A stretch of DNA of 20,789 bases, taken from the NCBI GenBank assembly GCA_002314055.1, contig DCBP01000102.1, forward strand, positions 1 through 20,789, read 5' to 3'. Below the pieces are notes generated by a model. The model had not been told where the DNA came from and ran no database searches. It was given only the letters and a program-made list of their open reading frames with translations. Numbering within the stretch: position 1 is the stretch's first letter; every line of letters begins with the position of its first letter. A program made the position numbers and the translations under genes. The stretch comes from Prevotella sp. UBA1104 (lineage in GTDB: Bacteria; Bacteroidota; Bacteroidia; Bacteroidales; Bacteroidaceae). Positions 1 through 8,174 of the stretch are shown piece by piece.

Positions 1-26
1 ATCTAACTGGACACCCTATAAAGTAA

Positions 27-56
27 ATTATTCTCACTCGTGCGAATGAGAATAAT
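27..56. repeat. 30-bp near-perfect palindrome
   Basis: Arms ATTATTCTCA (27-36) and TGAGAATAAT (47-56) are perfect reverse complements. After one C/A mismatch the inner bases TCG (38-40) and CGA (43-45) also pair around a TG loop. No T-run follows on either strand, so it does not look like an intrinsic terminator. A dimeric-regulator operator is a reasonable alternative, and the GAGAATAAT half-sites are loosely Fur-box-like, but no promoter or gene is visible to attach it to. Confidence 0.6.
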
Positions 57-83
57 ATCTCCAAACGAATACTTTCGACGTAT

Positions 84-178
84 TGCCCACATTGTGGGCA
101 TCGAAGTCTCACAGCGTGGGCACCGATGCCCTAAGCTGTGGGCAATGAATGCCCAAACGATGGGCAGTAATTTGGGCA
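84..178. repeat. Array of TGGGCA/TGCCCA hexamers phased at about 11 bp
   Basis: Forward TGGGCA occurs at 95, 117, 139, 161 and 173, the first four exactly 22 bp apart. The reverse form TGCCC(A/T) sits in intermediate slots at 84, 127 and 150. The eight start positions are spaced 11, 22, 10, 12, 11, 11 and 12 bp, so a motif falls about once per helical turn with one empty slot near 106. Neighbouring copies can form small hairpins (7-bp arms 84-90 and 94-100; 6-bp arms 150-155 and 161-166). Spacing by 11 argues against coding sequence. Confidence 0.7.
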
Positions 179-199
179 ACGTTGTATGCTTTAACTAAT

Positions 200-355
200 A
201 AGTATCAAAAGAATAGCGGAAAAAGACTTTATGATACTTCTATGATACTTTTATGATACTTTATATAAAGCCAAAGAGAGAAAAATATAATATAAGTAAA
301 TGACTAACAACAAGTTACATTCTTAATACAAAAAGAGAATGAGACTATGATACTT
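200..355. repeat. ATGATACT 11-bp tandem repeats with outlying copies
   Basis: ATGATACT starts at 231, 242 and 253, an exact 11-bp period, giving three tandem units. An inverted copy (AAGTATCA) lies at 200-207 and another direct copy (TGATACTT) at 348-355. The arrangement resembles iteron-like or multi-site binding arrays, but no replication or regulatory gene is visible beside it. Function is unknown. Confidence 0.7.
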
Positions 356-486
356 TTTTCGAAAAAAATATATAAGAGAAAAGAAAACTTGTAGCGTTGG
401 TTTCTTAATTACTTCACTGAAGTTTCGGATTTATAATCAGAAAGTTGAATTACTTTATAGGAATGCTAAGTCATAAAAAACTGAAG

Positions 487-530
487 AAAAAAAACGAATA
501 ATTCTGGATTGACCAGAGTTATTCGTTTTT
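487..530 (-). terminator. Intrinsic terminator after the MFS gene (bidirectional)
   Basis: Arms 495-507 and 513-525 pair over 13 bp with a single G:U and a 5-nt loop (508-512). On the minus strand the stem is followed by eight T (494 down to 487). On the plus strand it is followed by five T (526-530). It sits about 50 nt beyond the stop codon of the minus-strand MFS gene, so it most likely ends the dpp5-MFS transcript. Confidence 0.85.
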
Positions 531-576
531 ATCTACATGCACTCATAACATGCATAATGAATGCTCAACGAACAAA

Positions 577-1992
577 CTATTTTTTTATGTTTGGCTCCTC
601 AAGTCCATAACCACCTTTTTTATCTATTGCTTTCAGATAGATGCCCAGTAACAAAGCAGCAACACCAAGCATTGCAAAAACAACCATAGGAATGGTATAG
701 TTATACTTCAAAGGGTCGCTGACGCCAGGATTACTTGCCTTCAATACACTACCAATAATCATAGGGAAAGCATAGAGGCCAATATTCTGAATCCAGAAAA
801 TCAAAGCATAAGCAGAACCAAGAAGTTTACCATCGATAAGTTTTGGAACAGAAGGCCAAAGTGCTGCCGGTACAAGCGAGAAGGAAATACCAAGAACAAT
901 AATTGCAGCAAGCGTTATAACAACACTCTGCGTAGCCGGTACGACAAAGGCGAAAACCAAATGACAGACAATCATAAGCACTGCACCAAGGATAAGCATC
1001 GTCGCACCCTTACCTTTACGGTCAAGGAAATTACCAAGGAACGGAGTAACTGCAGCTGCACCAAGAGGGAAGACAAAGAATACATAACCAGCTTGTTCTG
1101 CCGTGAAGTTAAGATTACACTGAAGCATATTGATGGCATACTTCTGGAATGGGAAGATTGCACTATAATATAGCACACAAAGTAGAGCAACAACCCAGAA
1201 CATGCGCAAAGACAAAATCTTACCAATATCTGAAACCTTGAAGGGATCATCCTTTTCTTCCTCAGCTCCTTGTTGGTCAAGTTTCTTATCCATGAAGCCA
1301 TAAGCGATGAAGCTAATCAAACCAATGCAAACCAATAGCAACGAAGCTGCAACAGGACGACTGACACTAACTGGAGAAATAGAAGCAAGCGCCGGTGAAC
1401 CAATCATAACGACAGCAACTCCAACACGAGCAATAGCCATTTCAATACCCATAGCAAGAGCCATTTCATGTCCGGTAAACCATTTTACAATACCACGACT
1501 TACAGTAATACCTGCCATCTCAGCACCACAGCCGAAAATCATAAATCCTATTGCCGAAAGTTTTGCAGATGCCGGCATTCCATCATACCAAGGAGTTACA
1601 TTCCACCATGCTTCCGGAAGATTCAATGCGCCATCCATGAAAGTTTTAAGAGATGACGTTTCAAAAGCGTCAGTTACAGCATACCAGTTAATGGCAGCAC
1701 CAGCAACCATCACAGCACCAGAAAGGATAGCCGTGAAACGGACTCCCATCTTATCAAGAATAATTCCTGCAAAAATCAGGAAGAACACGAACACATTAAG
1801 GAATGGTTCTGATCCAGCAAAATGTCCGTAAGCCTGTGGATCCCAACCACGCTGAGTCTGGAGTATTTCCTGTAAAGGAGAAAGAATGTCCACAAAGATG
1901 TAGGCAAAAAACATTGCACCGGCAAGCAGCACAAGGGCTGTCCAACGCATAGCTGGAGAGTCGCTTAATTTTTTTTGAATTGTTTGGTTCAT
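577..1992 (-). CDS. MFS transporter, possibly MFSD1-like (peptide?)
   Basis: A 471-residue inner-membrane carrier of the major facilitator superfamily with about 12 hydrophobic segments, the first at about residues 17-37. The loop after TM2 carries the MFS motif A (GIILDKMGVRF), and the equivalent loop in the second half reads GNFLDRKGKG. A charged central loop at about 235-255 (QQGAEEEKDD) separates the two six-helix halves. A long hydrophilic stretch of about 40 residues follows TM3 (about 110-150). The substrate cannot be read from the sequence. Overall character suggests the MFSD1-like/organic-solute branch, and its position 83 nt downstream of dpp5 with no terminator between makes di- or tripeptide uptake plausible, but this is inference. 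Family assignment is secure; the substrate is not. Confidence 0.85.
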   Translation of the reverse strand: MNQTIQKKLSDSPAMRWTALVLLAGAMFFAYIFVDILSPLQEILQTQRGWDPQAYGHFAGSEPFLNVFVFFLIFAGIILDKMGVRFTAILSGAVMVAGAAINWYAVTDAFETSSLKTFMDGALNLPEAWWNVTPWYDGMPASAKLSAIGFMIFGCGAEMAGITVSRGIVKWFTGHEMALAMGIEMAIARVGVAVVMIGSPALASISPVSVSRPVAASLLLVCIGLISFIAYGFMDKKLDQQGAEEEKDDPFKVSDIGKILSLRMFWVVALLCVLYYSAIFPFQKYAINMLQCNLNFTAEQAGYVFFVFPLGAAAVTPFLGNFLDRKGKGATMLILGAVLMIVCHLVFAFVVPATQSVVITLAAIIVLGISFSLVPAALWPSVPKLIDGKLLGSAYALIFWIQNIGLYAFPMIIGSVLKASNPGVSDPLKYNYTIPMVVFAMLGVAALLLGIYLKAIDKKGGYGLEEPNIKK

Positions 1993-2075
1993 ATTATTTT
2001 GTTTTTGTTATTCTAATTAAGGAAGAGGACACATATTTACACAAATTGTTAAAGTCCCCATTCTACGCTAAAACT

Positions 2076-4244
2076 CTATTTCTTTAGCCAGCGATCAAGC
2101 CAATTAAAGTATGTTCTCTGCCACAGGATTCCATTCTGAGGTTTCAATACCCAATGGTTTTCATCCGGGAAAATAAGAAGTTCGGCAGGAATGCCACGCA
2201 TACGAGCTGCATTAAAAGCTCCAAAACCCTGATTCGCGTTAATACGATAATCTTTTTCCCCATGAATACATAGAATTGGAGTATCCCATTTATCAACAAA
2301 GCGATGTGGCGAATTGTCATACGTACGTTTTGCATTATCCGTAAGGTCCTTATTCCAATAAGCATCATCATATTCCCAATTGCTAAACCAGGCTTCCTCG
2401 GTATCTGTGTACATAGACTCAAGGTTAAAAGCTCCATCATGAGCAATAAAGCACTTAAACCTCCCTTCGTGATGTCCGGCAAGATAATACACGCTAAATC
2501 CTCCGAAACTTGCACCGACAGCACCCAAACGGTTTTTGTCTACAAAAGGCAGATTTTCTGCTGCATCATCTATGGCAGAAAGATAGTCTTTCATACACTG
2601 ACCAGTCCAGTCACCACTAATCTCCTCGTTCCATTCCGAGCCAAAGCCAGGAAGTCCACGTCGGTTAGGAGCAACGACAACATATCCGTTTGCTGCCATA
2701 ATTTGCATATTCCATCTATAGCTCCAGAACTGCGAAACTGGGCTTTGAGGTCCGCCTTCACAGAAAAGCAAAGTAGGATATTTCTTGTTCGGATCAAAAT
2801 CAGCAGGCAAAACAATCCAAACAAGCATGTCCTTGCCGTCAGAAGTTTTAACCCAACGCTGCTGTATTTTACCAAGATGCAGTTGGTCAAGAATCTGTTT
2901 ATTTTCAGTTGTAATCTGTGCCACTTTTGTTTTGGCAGCAGTTTTTCCTGGCGTAACGACATAAATATCGCTCGGCGCAGCCATACTTTGGCGGAGAGCA
3001 AGTATTTTACCGCTATTTCCCATTGGCGAAAGAGAAACGTAGTCAGCCCAATCGTTTGTTATCTGTTCTACCTTTCCAGATAGATTCGTGCGATAAAGGT
3101 TAATTGTACCATGCCATACGCCAGTAAAAGCAATAGTTTTTGAATCAGGCATCCAGCAAAAGTCCTCAGCATTAGAATCAAAAGATTCCGTAACATAAGA
3201 CTTTTCACCAGTCTTTAGATTATACACACAAATACGGTTACGGTCACTCTCATATCCGTCATGCTCCATACTTAGCCATGCAACATAATTACCATCAGGC
3301 GAGAATTTTGGATTTTGATCATACCCCACATTGTTTTTAATATTCTCAGGAGCATTAACCTTCTGGAATTTCATAGACTTGGTCGGGTCTATTTGAGGCT
3401 CTACATAACCTTCCGGCTTACATATATTAATAGTCTTCTTTGTTGTAACATCATAGAGGAAAATGTCAGAGTCAGTAGAAATAGCATAAGCCACACCGGA
3501 TTTTTTCCGACATGTATAAGCAATAGCCTTAGAATCACTACTCCATGCAAGCTGTTCAACTCCGCCAAATGGTTTCATCGGACACTCAAAAGGTTCGCCA
3601 TCGAGGATGTCTACAGGATTCTTAACTCCGTCGGCAGAAACCTCAGCCACATAAGGATGAGGTATAGACTCAACATATTCATCCCAGTGCCTATAGTTTA
3701 GATCCGTTACAAGGCGACCTGTTGCCTTTGGCAGATCCGACGGGTTTTTCTTTATACTCTCATGGAACGGAATTTGTTTAATCAAGATTACCTTATTCCC
3801 GTCGGGAGAGAATTTAAAGCCCTCGATGCCATCCTTGTCGTCAGACAGTTGCTTCCTGGAAGTACCGTCAGCATTCATTGTCCAAAGTTGCCCTCCAGAG
3901 ATAAATGCAATCTTTTTACCGCCGTCTATCCATACAGGATCAGTTTCGCTGGCAGTACCGGAAGTCAGCATTTTATTGTTTTTTCCGTCAGAATCAACGA
4001 CAAACAATACTTGCCTACCCTTATTTTGCTTTACGCTATAATATCCCACTTGATAAACGACATGCTTACCGTCAGGTGATGCTTCAGCAGCGACGACACG
4101 TCCCATCGCCCACAGAGCTTCAGGAGTCATTTTATCACTGTTAAGCTGGATGTTGTTTTTACCAATATTTGCCACAGAGTTTTGAGCTTTTGTGCTGCCA
4201 CATGCCAAGGCAAGTGCCGCAGCAATAATGATAGATTTGTTCAT
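2076..4244 (-). CDS. dpp5: Dipeptidyl peptidase 5 (S9 family serine peptidase)
   Basis: A 722-residue periplasmic exopeptidase that removes dipeptides from the N-terminus of oligopeptides. A signal peptide covers about residues 1-20. A beta-propeller domain follows to about residue 460 with repeated SPDG-type blades (FSPDGNKV, FSPDGNYV). The C-terminal alpha/beta hydrolase domain carries the catalytic triad: Ser579 in GASFGGF, Asp665 in HGEKDYRI and His697 in DENHWVLKPQN. The Ser-Asp and Asp-His spacings, and blocks such as YPTLLFCEGGPQSPVSQFW and the HWVLKPQN tail, match what I recall of Porphyromonas gingivalis DPP5, which prefers Ala and hydrophobic residues at P1. It lies upstream of, and probably in one transcript with, the MFS gene. 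Other S9 peptidases (DPP4, acylaminoacyl peptidase) fit less well. Confidence 0.9.
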   Translation of the reverse strand: MNKSIIIAAALALACGSTKAQNSVANIGKNNIQLNSDKMTPEALWAMGRVVAAEASPDGKHVVYQVGYYSVKQNKGRQVLFVVDSDGKNNKMLTSGTASETDPVWIDGGKKIAFISGGQLWTMNADGTSRKQLSDDKDGIEGFKFSPDGNKVILIKQIPFHESIKKNPSDLPKATGRLVTDLNYRHWDEYVESIPHPYVAEVSADGVKNPVDILDGEPFECPMKPFGGVEQLAWSSDSKAIAYTCRKKSGVAYAISTDSDIFLYDVTTKKTINICKPEGYVEPQIDPTKSMKFQKVNAPENIKNNVGYDQNPKFSPDGNYVAWLSMEHDGYESDRNRICVYNLKTGEKSYVTESFDSNAEDFCWMPDSKTIAFTGVWHGTINLYRTNLSGKVEQITNDWADYVSLSPMGNSGKILALRQSMAAPSDIYVVTPGKTAAKTKVAQITTENKQILDQLHLGKIQQRWVKTSDGKDMLVWIVLPADFDPNKKYPTLLFCEGGPQSPVSQFWSYRWNMQIMAANGYVVVAPNRRGLPGFGSEWNEEISGDWTGQCMKDYLSAIDDAAENLPFVDKNRLGAVGASFGGFSVYYLAGHHEGRFKCFIAHDGAFNLESMYTDTEEAWFSNWEYDDAYWNKDLTDNAKRTYDNSPHRFVDKWDTPILCIHGEKDYRINANQGFGAFNAARMRGIPAELLIFPDENHWVLKPQNGILWQRTYFNWLDRWLKK

Positions 4245-4255
4245 AATATTATAAG

Positions 4256-4343
4256 AAAAAAGGAGTCATGGGAAAGACGGTCAGGATCAGAACCATTTAC
4301 CCTACCGGCAAATACAAAATCCTTAAATCTCTTCCAAGACTCC
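4256..4343 (-). terminator. Terminator between yidC and dpp5, long loop
   Basis: On the minus strand, arm 343-328 pairs with 277-262 (GGAGTC with GACTCC at the base, about 14 of 16 positions paired), followed by six T (261-256). It starts 7 nt after the yidC stop. The loop is unusually long, about 50 nt (278-327). A weak promoter-like pair lies inside the structure on the same strand: CTTG (338-335), 18 nt, TGTATTTG (316-309), one base off the TAnnTTTG consensus. It could start the dpp5 transcript with a leader of about 55 nt. Confidence 0.6.
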
Positions 4344-4349
4344 AGTCAA

Positions 4350-6239
4350 TTAGATACCTTTATTTCTTTTCTCCATTTGCTCACGTTGCTTGCGCAACTC
4401 TTCAGCCTGTTTCTGCATAGCTTCAAGTCTTGCAGCAAGTCCGCTTGTCTTTTTCGGATTCTTTTTATTCTCTTCGTATTTTGCTTCAAGAATTGAAAGC
4501 AATTTTTCGTCGTTGGTTGTCTTGCGAAGTGTCCACATGATAGCGGCACTAAAGAACAACGATACGAAATAATAGAAATTAAGACCTGCCGAATAGTCGT
4601 TGAACATAAAGAAGAACATGACAGGCATGAGATACATCATCCACTGCATAGCTTTCATCTGTTCTGCCTGTTGTCCAACCATTTGGTCACGTTGCTGACG
4701 CATTGTCATCATTGAATAGAGCACATTGGCAACACAGAAGAGCACACAAGTAAGCGACAAGTGGTCTCCAATAAGCCATATATTGTTGTGCCACTCTATA
4801 ATAGGGTCATAAGTAGAGAGGTCATTTATCCACAAGAAACTCTCTCCTCGCAGTTGGATAGCATTAGGAACGAAGTTAAACATAGCAATCCAGATAGGCA
4901 TCTGTATAAGCATCGGAAGACATCCGCTGAGAGGACTAACGCCATATTTAGAATATTCCGCCATCATTGCCTGCTGTTTCATCATCTGATCCTCAGGCTT
5001 GTCGTATTTCTTTGTTACGGCGTCAAGTTTCGGCTTCAACACGCGCATCTTAGCTGAAGACATATAACTTTTCTTTACGAGAGGGAAAGTGATGAGTTTC
5101 AGCAAGAGAGTGATAAGGATAAGAACGATACCCATATTAATGTTTAGAGCCGTCAGCCAATCAAACACATAGATAGTAAACCATCTGTTAATGATACGGA
5201 ACAAAGGCCATCCCAAATAAACAAGTCTCTGCATTTCAAGATCCTTACCGAAAGTGCTCTCTTCCTCTACACTTTGCAGCAAGCGGAAATCATTAGGACC
5301 GAAGTAGAAGTCAATTTTCGTAGGTTGCTTTCCTGAAGGGTCAAAGAAAGTCTTCATCTTAGCGCCATACTGTTTCAGATATCCAGAGCCTTTCTCCTGA
5401 GGTACACTTGTCATCTTAGCATCCTTTCCAAAATCCTTACCAGCAATCATAACAGCTGAGAAGAACTGGTTTTTGAACGCCACCCAATCAATATTTTCCT
5501 CAACGTTCTCGTCAGAAAGCTCTTTCGTTTCGCTAAGATAGTCAGTACCGCCATCCACCTTGTGATAAGTAAGAGTAGCATATCTGTTCTCAAAAGTAAA
5601 GCCTTTTTCTTGCTGACGACATTTATCTTGCCATTCAACCCCCATGGAGTTGCAATCAGGTGCAAAGAGTCCGCTCATGCCTGAAGCCTTAATAGAAGCA
5701 TGGAGCATATAATCCTTACCAAGTACATAAGAAATTGCGAGCGACTTACCGTCAGCCGTAGTGGCTTTAAACACTACAGAAGAATCAGTTTTTTCTGTAG
5801 GCGTAAAATACATGTCACCCGTTATAAAGTTGTTCTCTTTACCCGCGAGCATAAAATTCAGCGACTGATCCTTGCCGTCGAAAAGAGTCACATCAGCATT
5901 ACCTCTATAATCCTTAAAGCCCTTGACAACAGCCTTCTCTACAGTAGCCCCTTTAGTATTAAAAGTAAGCTTAAGTTTTTGGTTCTCCAAGACCAGCTCC
6001 TTCGCTTGTCCGGCAAGAGCCTCATGAAACGCCGCCGTTGTGTCAACAGAAGTTGCTGTAGCTTTTGCAGCTGCAGCCTTAGCCTTCAAGTCAGCCTCGG
6101 CTTTCTTTTTTTGCACCGTAGCTATAGAGTCTTGAATGCGCTGCGCAGCAATCTCTTCATCAGAAGGTTTATTATACCAACTGAATCCAATCAGCAAAGC
6201 TGCAATAAGCACAAAGCCGGTGATTGTGTTCTTGTCCAT
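4350..6239 (-). CDS. yidC: Membrane protein insertase YidC
   Basis: A 629-residue inner-membrane insertase that works alone or with SecYEG to place membrane proteins. An N-terminal anchor helix (about residues 5-22) is followed by a long periplasmic domain (about 60-350), then the conserved core of five membrane helices. That core begins near NINMGIVLILITLLLKLITFPL and includes the YSKYGVSPLSGCLPMLIQMP segment. The tail is basic and coiled-coil-like (LEAMQKQAEELRKQREQMEK), as in other Bacteroidetes YidC. Length fits the Bacteroidetes form, which is longer than E. coli YidC (548). It lies 141 nt downstream of pyrG; no promoter or terminator was found between them, so co-transcription is likely. 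Identification is secure. Confidence 0.97.
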   Translation of the reverse strand: MDKNTITGFVLIAALLIGFSWYNKPSDEEIAAQRIQDSIATVQKKKAEADLKAKAAAAKATATSVDTTAAFHEALAGQAKELVLENQKLKLTFNTKGATVEKAVVKGFKDYRGNADVTLFDGKDQSLNFMLAGKENNFITGDMYFTPTEKTDSSVVFKATTADGKSLAISYVLGKDYMLHASIKASGMSGLFAPDCNSMGVEWQDKCRQQEKGFTFENRYATLTYHKVDGGTDYLSETKELSDENVEENIDWVAFKNQFFSAVMIAGKDFGKDAKMTSVPQEKGSGYLKQYGAKMKTFFDPSGKQPTKIDFYFGPNDFRLLQSVEEESTFGKDLEMQRLVYLGWPLFRIINRWFTIYVFDWLTALNINMGIVLILITLLLKLITFPLVKKSYMSSAKMRVLKPKLDAVTKKYDKPEDQMMKQQAMMAEYSKYGVSPLSGCLPMLIQMPIWIAMFNFVPNAIQLRGESFLWINDLSTYDPIIEWHNNIWLIGDHLSLTCVLFCVANVLYSMMTMRQQRDQMVGQQAEQMKAMQWMMYLMPVMFFFMFNDYSAGLNFYYFVSLFFSAAIMWTLRKTTNDEKLLSILEAKYEENKKNPKKTSGLAARLEAMQKQAEELRKQREQMEKRNKGI

Positions 6240-6380
6240 TATATATTAATCTGTTTTTGTTAGTAAAGGAAGAAAACGTTAAGTAATAGTTGAGTAGTAA
6301 GTCAGCATCCGAAAGACCAATTCAGAAAAATCTTCCGTTAACAGACGCAACCCTTACGTAACAATTCCCTTCTATAATAC

Positions 6381-7985
6381 TCATTTCTTTTTCTCTATTG
6401 CAGTTTTTATAAAGTCAAGGAAAAGAGGGTGCGGATGCAATACCGTACTTGAATATTCCGGATGGAACTGTGTTCCTATGTACCAACGTAGCCCTGGGAT
6501 TTCCACAATCTCAACAAGATCACTCTCAGGGTTGCGCCCTACGCACTTCATTCCCGCACGTTCATATTCCTGTTCAAAATCATTATTGAATTCATAACGA
6601 TGGCGGTGACGCTCTTGAATATGCTCTTTTTTATATATATCGAACACGCGCGAACCTTGTTTTAAGACACATTCGTATGCGCCGAGACGCATTGTTCCAC
6701 CCATATTCGTAATATCCTTTTGGTCTTCCATTATGTCAATTACGTTATGAGGCGTCTTTTCATCAAGTTCACGACTGTTAGCATCCTCATACCCAAGGAC
6801 ATTACGTGCAAATTCAATAACCATCATCTGCATACCGAGACAGATACCAAAAGTAGGAATGTCATGCGTACGGGTATAATGAGCTGCAACAATCTTACCT
6901 TCAGTGCCGCGCTGTCCGAATCCAGGACAAATCACTACACCGTCAAGTCCTTCAAGTTTCTCGGCAACGTTCTCTTCAGTAATTTTCTCACTGTTCACAA
7001 ACGAGATTACAGTTTTGTGGTCATTGTATGTTCCAGCCTGCGAAAGGCTCTCGCGAATACTCTTATATGCATCCTGCAAATCATATTTACCTACAAGACC
7101 GATATGAACCTCTTCTGTAGCCTTAGCCCGACGTTCAAGGAAGCTCTTCCAAGGTCCGAGTGCCGGAGTCTCACCAGGCTCGATACCCATTTTTTTAAGG
7201 ATAGCCGAATCAAGTCCCTGGTTCTGCATATTAACAGGAACCTCATATATAGAGGGAAGGTCCTCACTCTGTACGACGCAGTTAAAATCTACATTGCAGA
7301 AAGAAGCGACCTTTTTCAATATTCCGTCGCCAAGATGCTTTTCCGTTCGAAGAACAAGAATATCCGGTTGAATACCTACGCTCTGCAGTTCTTTAACAGA
7401 ATGCTGTGTAGGCTTAGTTTTAAGCTCCCCGGCAGCCTTTAGATAAGGCACGTAAGTAAGATGCACGCATACGGCATTCTTTCCAAGTTCCCATTTCATC
7501 TGTCGTATAGCCTCAAGATAAGGAGCACTCTCAATGTCGCCAATAGTTCCACCGATTTCAGTAATAACGAAATCATAATGGTTTTTCTCTCCGAGCAGCT
7601 TAATGTTGCGCTTAATCTCGTTGGTAATATGCGGCACGACCTGAATGGTCTTTCCCAAATAATCTCCCCTTCTCTCCTTATCGATAACAGCCTTATAAAT
7701 ACGTCCTGTAGTCAAAGAGTTCGCCTTAGTGGTCTGAATACCAGTAAAGCGCTCATAGTGACCAAGGTCAAGGTCGGTTTCCATACCGTCCACGGTAACA
7801 TAACACTCACCATGTTCATAAGGGTTAAGAGTTCCAGGGTCGATGTTGATGTAGGGGTCGAACTTCTGAATGGTAATGTTGTACCCCCTTGCCTGCAACA
7901 ATTTACCAATTGACGAAGAAATGATTCCTTTGCCAAGCGATGAAACTACACCGCCAGTGACGAAGATGTACTTAGTTTCTGCCAC
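6381..7985 (-). CDS. pyrG: CTP synthase
   Basis: A 534-residue cytosolic enzyme making CTP from UTP, ATP and glutamine, the last step of de novo pyrimidine nucleotide synthesis. The N-terminal synthase domain begins with FVTGGVVSSLGKGI (P-loop-like) and includes the KFDPYINIDPGTLNPYEHGE block. The C-terminal class I glutamine amidotransferase domain (about 295-530) has nucleophile Cys382 in GICLGMQ and the His508/Glu510 pair in QFHPEYS. All expected active-site residues are present and the length is normal (E. coli 545). It is the first gene after a clear promoter (8048-8079) and probably leads a pyrG-yidC transcript. The transcript start does not show the G-run used for pyrG attenuation in Firmicutes. 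Confidence 0.98.
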   Translation of the reverse strand: MAETKYIFVTGGVVSSLGKGIISSSIGKLLQARGYNITIQKFDPYINIDPGTLNPYEHGECYVTVDGMETDLDLGHYERFTGIQTTKANSLTTGRIYKAVIDKERRGDYLGKTIQVVPHITNEIKRNIKLLGEKNHYDFVITEIGGTIGDIESAPYLEAIRQMKWELGKNAVCVHLTYVPYLKAAGELKTKPTQHSVKELQSVGIQPDILVLRTEKHLGDGILKKVASFCNVDFNCVVQSEDLPSIYEVPVNMQNQGLDSAILKKMGIEPGETPALGPWKSFLERRAKATEEVHIGLVGKYDLQDAYKSIRESLSQAGTYNDHKTVISFVNSEKITEENVAEKLEGLDGVVICPGFGQRGTEGKIVAAHYTRTHDIPTFGICLGMQMMVIEFARNVLGYEDANSRELDEKTPHNVIDIMEDQKDITNMGGTMRLGAYECVLKQGSRVFDIYKKEHIQERHRHRYEFNNDFEQEYERAGMKCVGRNPESDLVEIVEIPGLRWYIGTQFHPEYSSTVLHPHPLFLDFIKTAIEKKK

Positions 7986-8047
7986 AATCTTTTGTTTTTA
8001 TAATTTGTTTTTATATTCAGAATATAATGTCATATTTCAATAAAGTG

Positions 8048-8079
8048 CAAAGGTAGCAATTAATTTTACATACTACAAA
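8048..8079 (-). promoter_or_regulatory. pyrG promoter, Bacteroidetes type
   Basis: On the minus strand TTTG (8079-8076) is followed after 20 nt by TACCTTTG (8055-8048) and then C. This matches the Bacteroidetes sigma-ABfr consensus TTTG / TAnnTTTG at normal spacing. Transcription should begin near 8041, about 55 nt before the pyrG ATG at 7985. Confidence 0.8.
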
Positions 8080-8174
8080 TATTTTTGCAACATTTACCCT
8101 TTACCCCACAACATTTTGTCTCTCTTAAATAGCCTGCCCCTTCTTCCAAATAGCCAAGCCACTCTTCTACCGCC

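Larger units (their letters stand above)
1..576. other. Gene-free, repeat-rich region at left edge
   Basis: No open frame of useful length is present on either strand up to the MFS stop codon at 577. The stretch is AT-rich and carries, from left to right, a 30-bp palindrome, an array of TGGGCA/TGCCCA hexamers, 11-bp ATGATACT repeats, a 13-bp palindrome ACTTCACTGAAGT (411-423) and a strong terminator (487-530). Between about 263 and 480 nothing else is recognisable apart from one more ATGATACT copy. No TAnnTTTG promoter box was found. The first bases (AACTGGACACCC, 5-16) might be the end of something that starts outside the window, such as an insertion sequence, but that cannot be judged from here. 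Confidence 0.7.

Noticed and set aside
1..20. Insertion-sequence end at the window edge
   Set aside because: The first bases look vaguely like an IS terminus but no transposase or matching inverted repeat is in the window; too little to call.
27..178. Possible CRISPR-like array at the left edge
   Set aside because: Repeats are 6-7 bp with 11-bp spacing and alternate orientation; no unique spacers of CRISPR length and no cas genes.
8080..8087. Plus-strand TATTTTTG box in the pyrG/uvrB gap
   Set aside because: No -33 element at the right distance and no plus-strand gene downstream; it overlaps AT-rich sequence around the pyrG promoter.
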